This document shows, in pieces, positions 38,947-40,221 of a stretch of 40,221 nt of DNA. The notes beneath the pieces were generated by a model. It did no database searches. It was not told where the DNA came from and saw only the letters and a program-made list of their open reading frames with translations. Numbering within the stretch: the first letter of the stretch is position 1; each line of letters opens with the position of its first letter. The stretch is from Pseudogracilibacillus sp037892545 (GTDB lineage: Bacteria > Bacillota > Bacilli > Bacillales > Amphibacillaceae), in assembly GCF_037892545.1 (NCBI RefSeq), contig NZ_JBBKBG010000024.1:1-40221 (forward strand), given 5' to 3'. Made by a program: the position numbers and the translations under genes.

Positions 38947-39483
38947 ATGATGATTGTTGAAATACTAGTTATAATGTCAGCTATTATAATATCGATAAAC
39001 ATAAAGCATTGGCTGCTCACTACGGATGTGCAACAATATCAAGATATAAAAAAATATATTTCATGTTACCAATCCATATATGAAGATGGAAAAAGAGACA
39101 TGGTGTGCACATTTATATATGGATCATTAGCTATGCTTCGTACCTCAATCGTTTTTACATATTCATTACTGATAATGAATCTATTTGTTGTAGTAATTGT
39201 GTTCAGTACATTAAATACTAGTGTAGAAATGTTAAAAGTTTTAATTATAGGGATAATTATGCGCATCTTGAATGTGGTTGTTGTATATATGTACACAAAA
39301 CATAAATTATTACACGTAGAACAATTAGCTATAGATTATCTTGATAGTAACGAGTTTAAAAAGCATTATATTTACGAAAACTCAACGTACAGTATGATGA
39401 CGACTGAAGAAAAAGAAGATTTTTTTGAACTTTGTTATGAACATTACAAGTTTGTACTATATCATTTGAAGAGTAAGAAATGA
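38947..39483 (+). CDS. Membrane protein of unknown function
   Basis: A 178-aa protein with about three hydrophobic helices: residues 2-19 (IVEILVIMSAIIISINI), about 70-92 (SIVFTYSLLIMNLFVVVIVF), and about 98-118 (MLKVLIIGIIMRILNVVVVYMY). It ends with a soluble, charged C-terminal region (HKLLHVEQLAIDYLDSNEFKKHYIYEN, MTTEEKEDFFELCYEHYKF). I know no homologue. ATG 38947 is followed directly by a second ATG; the ribosome site is weak (AGAAGA). An open frame reaches back to 38776 but crosses the leader hairpins. Base composition is more AT-rich than the neighbouring housekeeping genes, consistent with acquired DNA. Confidence 0.6.
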   Translation: MMIVEILVIMSAIIISINIKHWLLTTDVQQYQDIKKYISCYQSIYEDGKRDMVCTFIYGSLAMLRTSIVFTYSLLIMNLFVVVIVFSTLNTSVEMLKVLIIGIIMRILNVVVVYMYTKHKLLHVEQLAIDYLDSNEFKKHYIYENSTYSMMTTEEKEDFFELCYEHYKFVLYHLKSKK

Positions 39484-39594
39484 ATAAACACTTACAGTCT
39501 GAATGTAAATAATCAAATATTACAATGGATAAGTTCCTACATATAGATTTTGGAAAATCCTGATATATAATACTGAAAAAGGAGTGGATACGCT

Positions 39595-40080
39595 ATGGCG
39601 AAATTTGATAGATTTGTAATTGAAAATCTAAACATGTTATTTAAAAGAGATTATTTAAGTGAAGAAGAAGTGGAGTTTCTAGTCGCAATTCAATATACAA
39701 TTGACGAAAATATAAATGCAATCATGAATAAGAGGACAAATTCTTTTTATAATGTTTTAGAATTGTCGACTGAGAATAATTGTTCAGTAACAAAAATAAA
39801 AGAAGTATTAAATTCGTTACAGAAAAAAGGAATCATCTATGAACTTGTGAATTGGATTCCGATTGAAAAAAAGAATGAGGATGAGCGAAAAAGAGCATTA
39901 TTTATCAATCCTGAGGTTTTCTTTTCTAAAAGTGAAAACGATATTAATTTAATACTTGCTTCGACTGTTAAAAAGAATGATATTATTGAACAGAATAATA
40001 TTAAACTACCGTTTAAAATAGTAATTGAGAGAGGTTCAGCAAAGTTATATAGAAAACTCAATTTTAAATGGATTAATTAA
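39595..40080 (+). CDS. Winged-helix protein, RepL-like
   Basis: A 161-aa protein. Residues about 18-85 form a winged helix (LSEEEVEFLVAIQYTIDEN, then VLELSTENNCSVTKIKEVLNSLQKKGIIYELV). The segment RALFINPEVFFSKSENDIN resembles the part after the wing in RepL-type plasmid replication proteins and their chromosomal relatives. The C-terminus (LPFKIVIERGSAKLYRKLNF) is short and basic. ATG 39595 follows AAAAAGGAGTGGAT. Together with the preceding unknown membrane protein it suggests an accessory segment next to patB. The replication role is a guess from layout. Confidence 0.6.
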   Translation: MAKFDRFVIENLNMLFKRDYLSEEEVEFLVAIQYTIDENINAIMNKRTNSFYNVLELSTENNCSVTKIKEVLNSLQKKGIIYELVNWIPIEKKNEDERKRALFINPEVFFSKSENDINLILASTVKKNDIIEQNNIKLPFKIVIERGSAKLYRKLNFKWIN

Positions 40081-40145
40081 TTTTATTGAGATGTACGCTC
40101 GGCTTTAAAATGCATTTTAAATATTTGATAGACAATATAATGGCC

Positions 40146-40174
40146 ACCTTAAGTTTAATTAAAATTTAACTTAA
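40146..40174. other. Inverted repeat downstream of the RepL-like gene
   Basis: CCTTAAGTT and AACTTAAGG form a 9-bp perfect dyad with a 12-base AT-only centre. Neither side has a proper T run, so it could be an operator, a recombination-related site or a weak terminator. Confidence 0.45.
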
Positions 40175-40221
40175 GGCGGGCTAAAAAAATAATATTATCC
40201 CCTAGCACACGCCTTTTATTT

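Overview
The window looks like a chromosomal stretch of a low-GC, endospore-forming Firmicute of the Bacillaceae type. Support for this: Bacillus-like Shine-Dalgarno sites, frequent TTG/GTG starts, U-tailed hairpin terminators, sporulation genes (yunB, lytH, kapB), and a gene set that matches the Bacillus subtilis yun/yut/yui/yum neighbourhoods in content though not always in order. I cannot name the species. Family names rest on recognising motifs and remembered sequences, not on database searches.

Layout. (1) 61-2250: UDP-glucuronate epimerase and UDP-glucose 6-dehydrogenase, probably the end of a surface-polysaccharide locus that starts outside the window. (2) 2763-6597: an AT-rich block that looks accessory. 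It holds a membrane coiled-coil protein with a C-terminal sunset-like domain, an XRE repressor, a ComK-family protein, a small sigma-70-family factor and, divergently, a winged-helix protein. Three inverted repeats lie between these genes. (3) 6945-10815: pgcA, pgi and an SDR oxidoreductase. (4) 11056-20236: a small basic peptide gene bracketed by an inverted repeat, a metallophosphatase with a SoxB-like metal loop, a small ORF, a lipoprotein, yunE, yunD, yunB, and an NSS transporter with its MetS-like small subunit. (5) 20309-28967: lytH, yutD, a DUF3905-like gene, an amidase, yutE, a Cys-rich SufR-like regulator, yutF, yutG, a D-2-hydroxyacid dehydrogenase, and the Fe-S genes yutI and yutM. 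(6) 29199-38731: a second amidase, a surface-anchored 5'-nucleotidase, yumC, yuiB, yuiC, yuiD, deoD, kapB, a small membrane protein and patB. (7) 38757-40221: a structured leader, an unknown membrane protein and a RepL-like winged-helix protein, probably accessory.

The most unusual feature is repeat DNA in gene-free gaps. Three gaps carry the same 51-bp unit (about 4, 14 and 8 copies), in which two complementary 10-nt arms alternate so that every arm can pair with the neighbour on either side. A fourth gap carries about 25 copies of an unrelated 21-bp unit centred on TTGCAA. Both periods are multiples of three, which keeps long frames open on both strands. I regard those frames as artefacts, not genes.

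Genes that probably work together: pgcA and pgi link glucose-6-P to glucose-1-P and so supply UDP-glucose for ugd and the epimerase; the sigma factor and ComK-like protein may form a competence or stress switch; yutI, yutM and the SufR-like regulator point to Fe-S homeostasis; yunB, lytH and kapB serve sporulation. The best candidates for undescribed biology are the alternating-arm 51-bp arrays, the sigma/ComK-like module with its dyads, and the peptide gene at 11056, which resembles a type I toxin.
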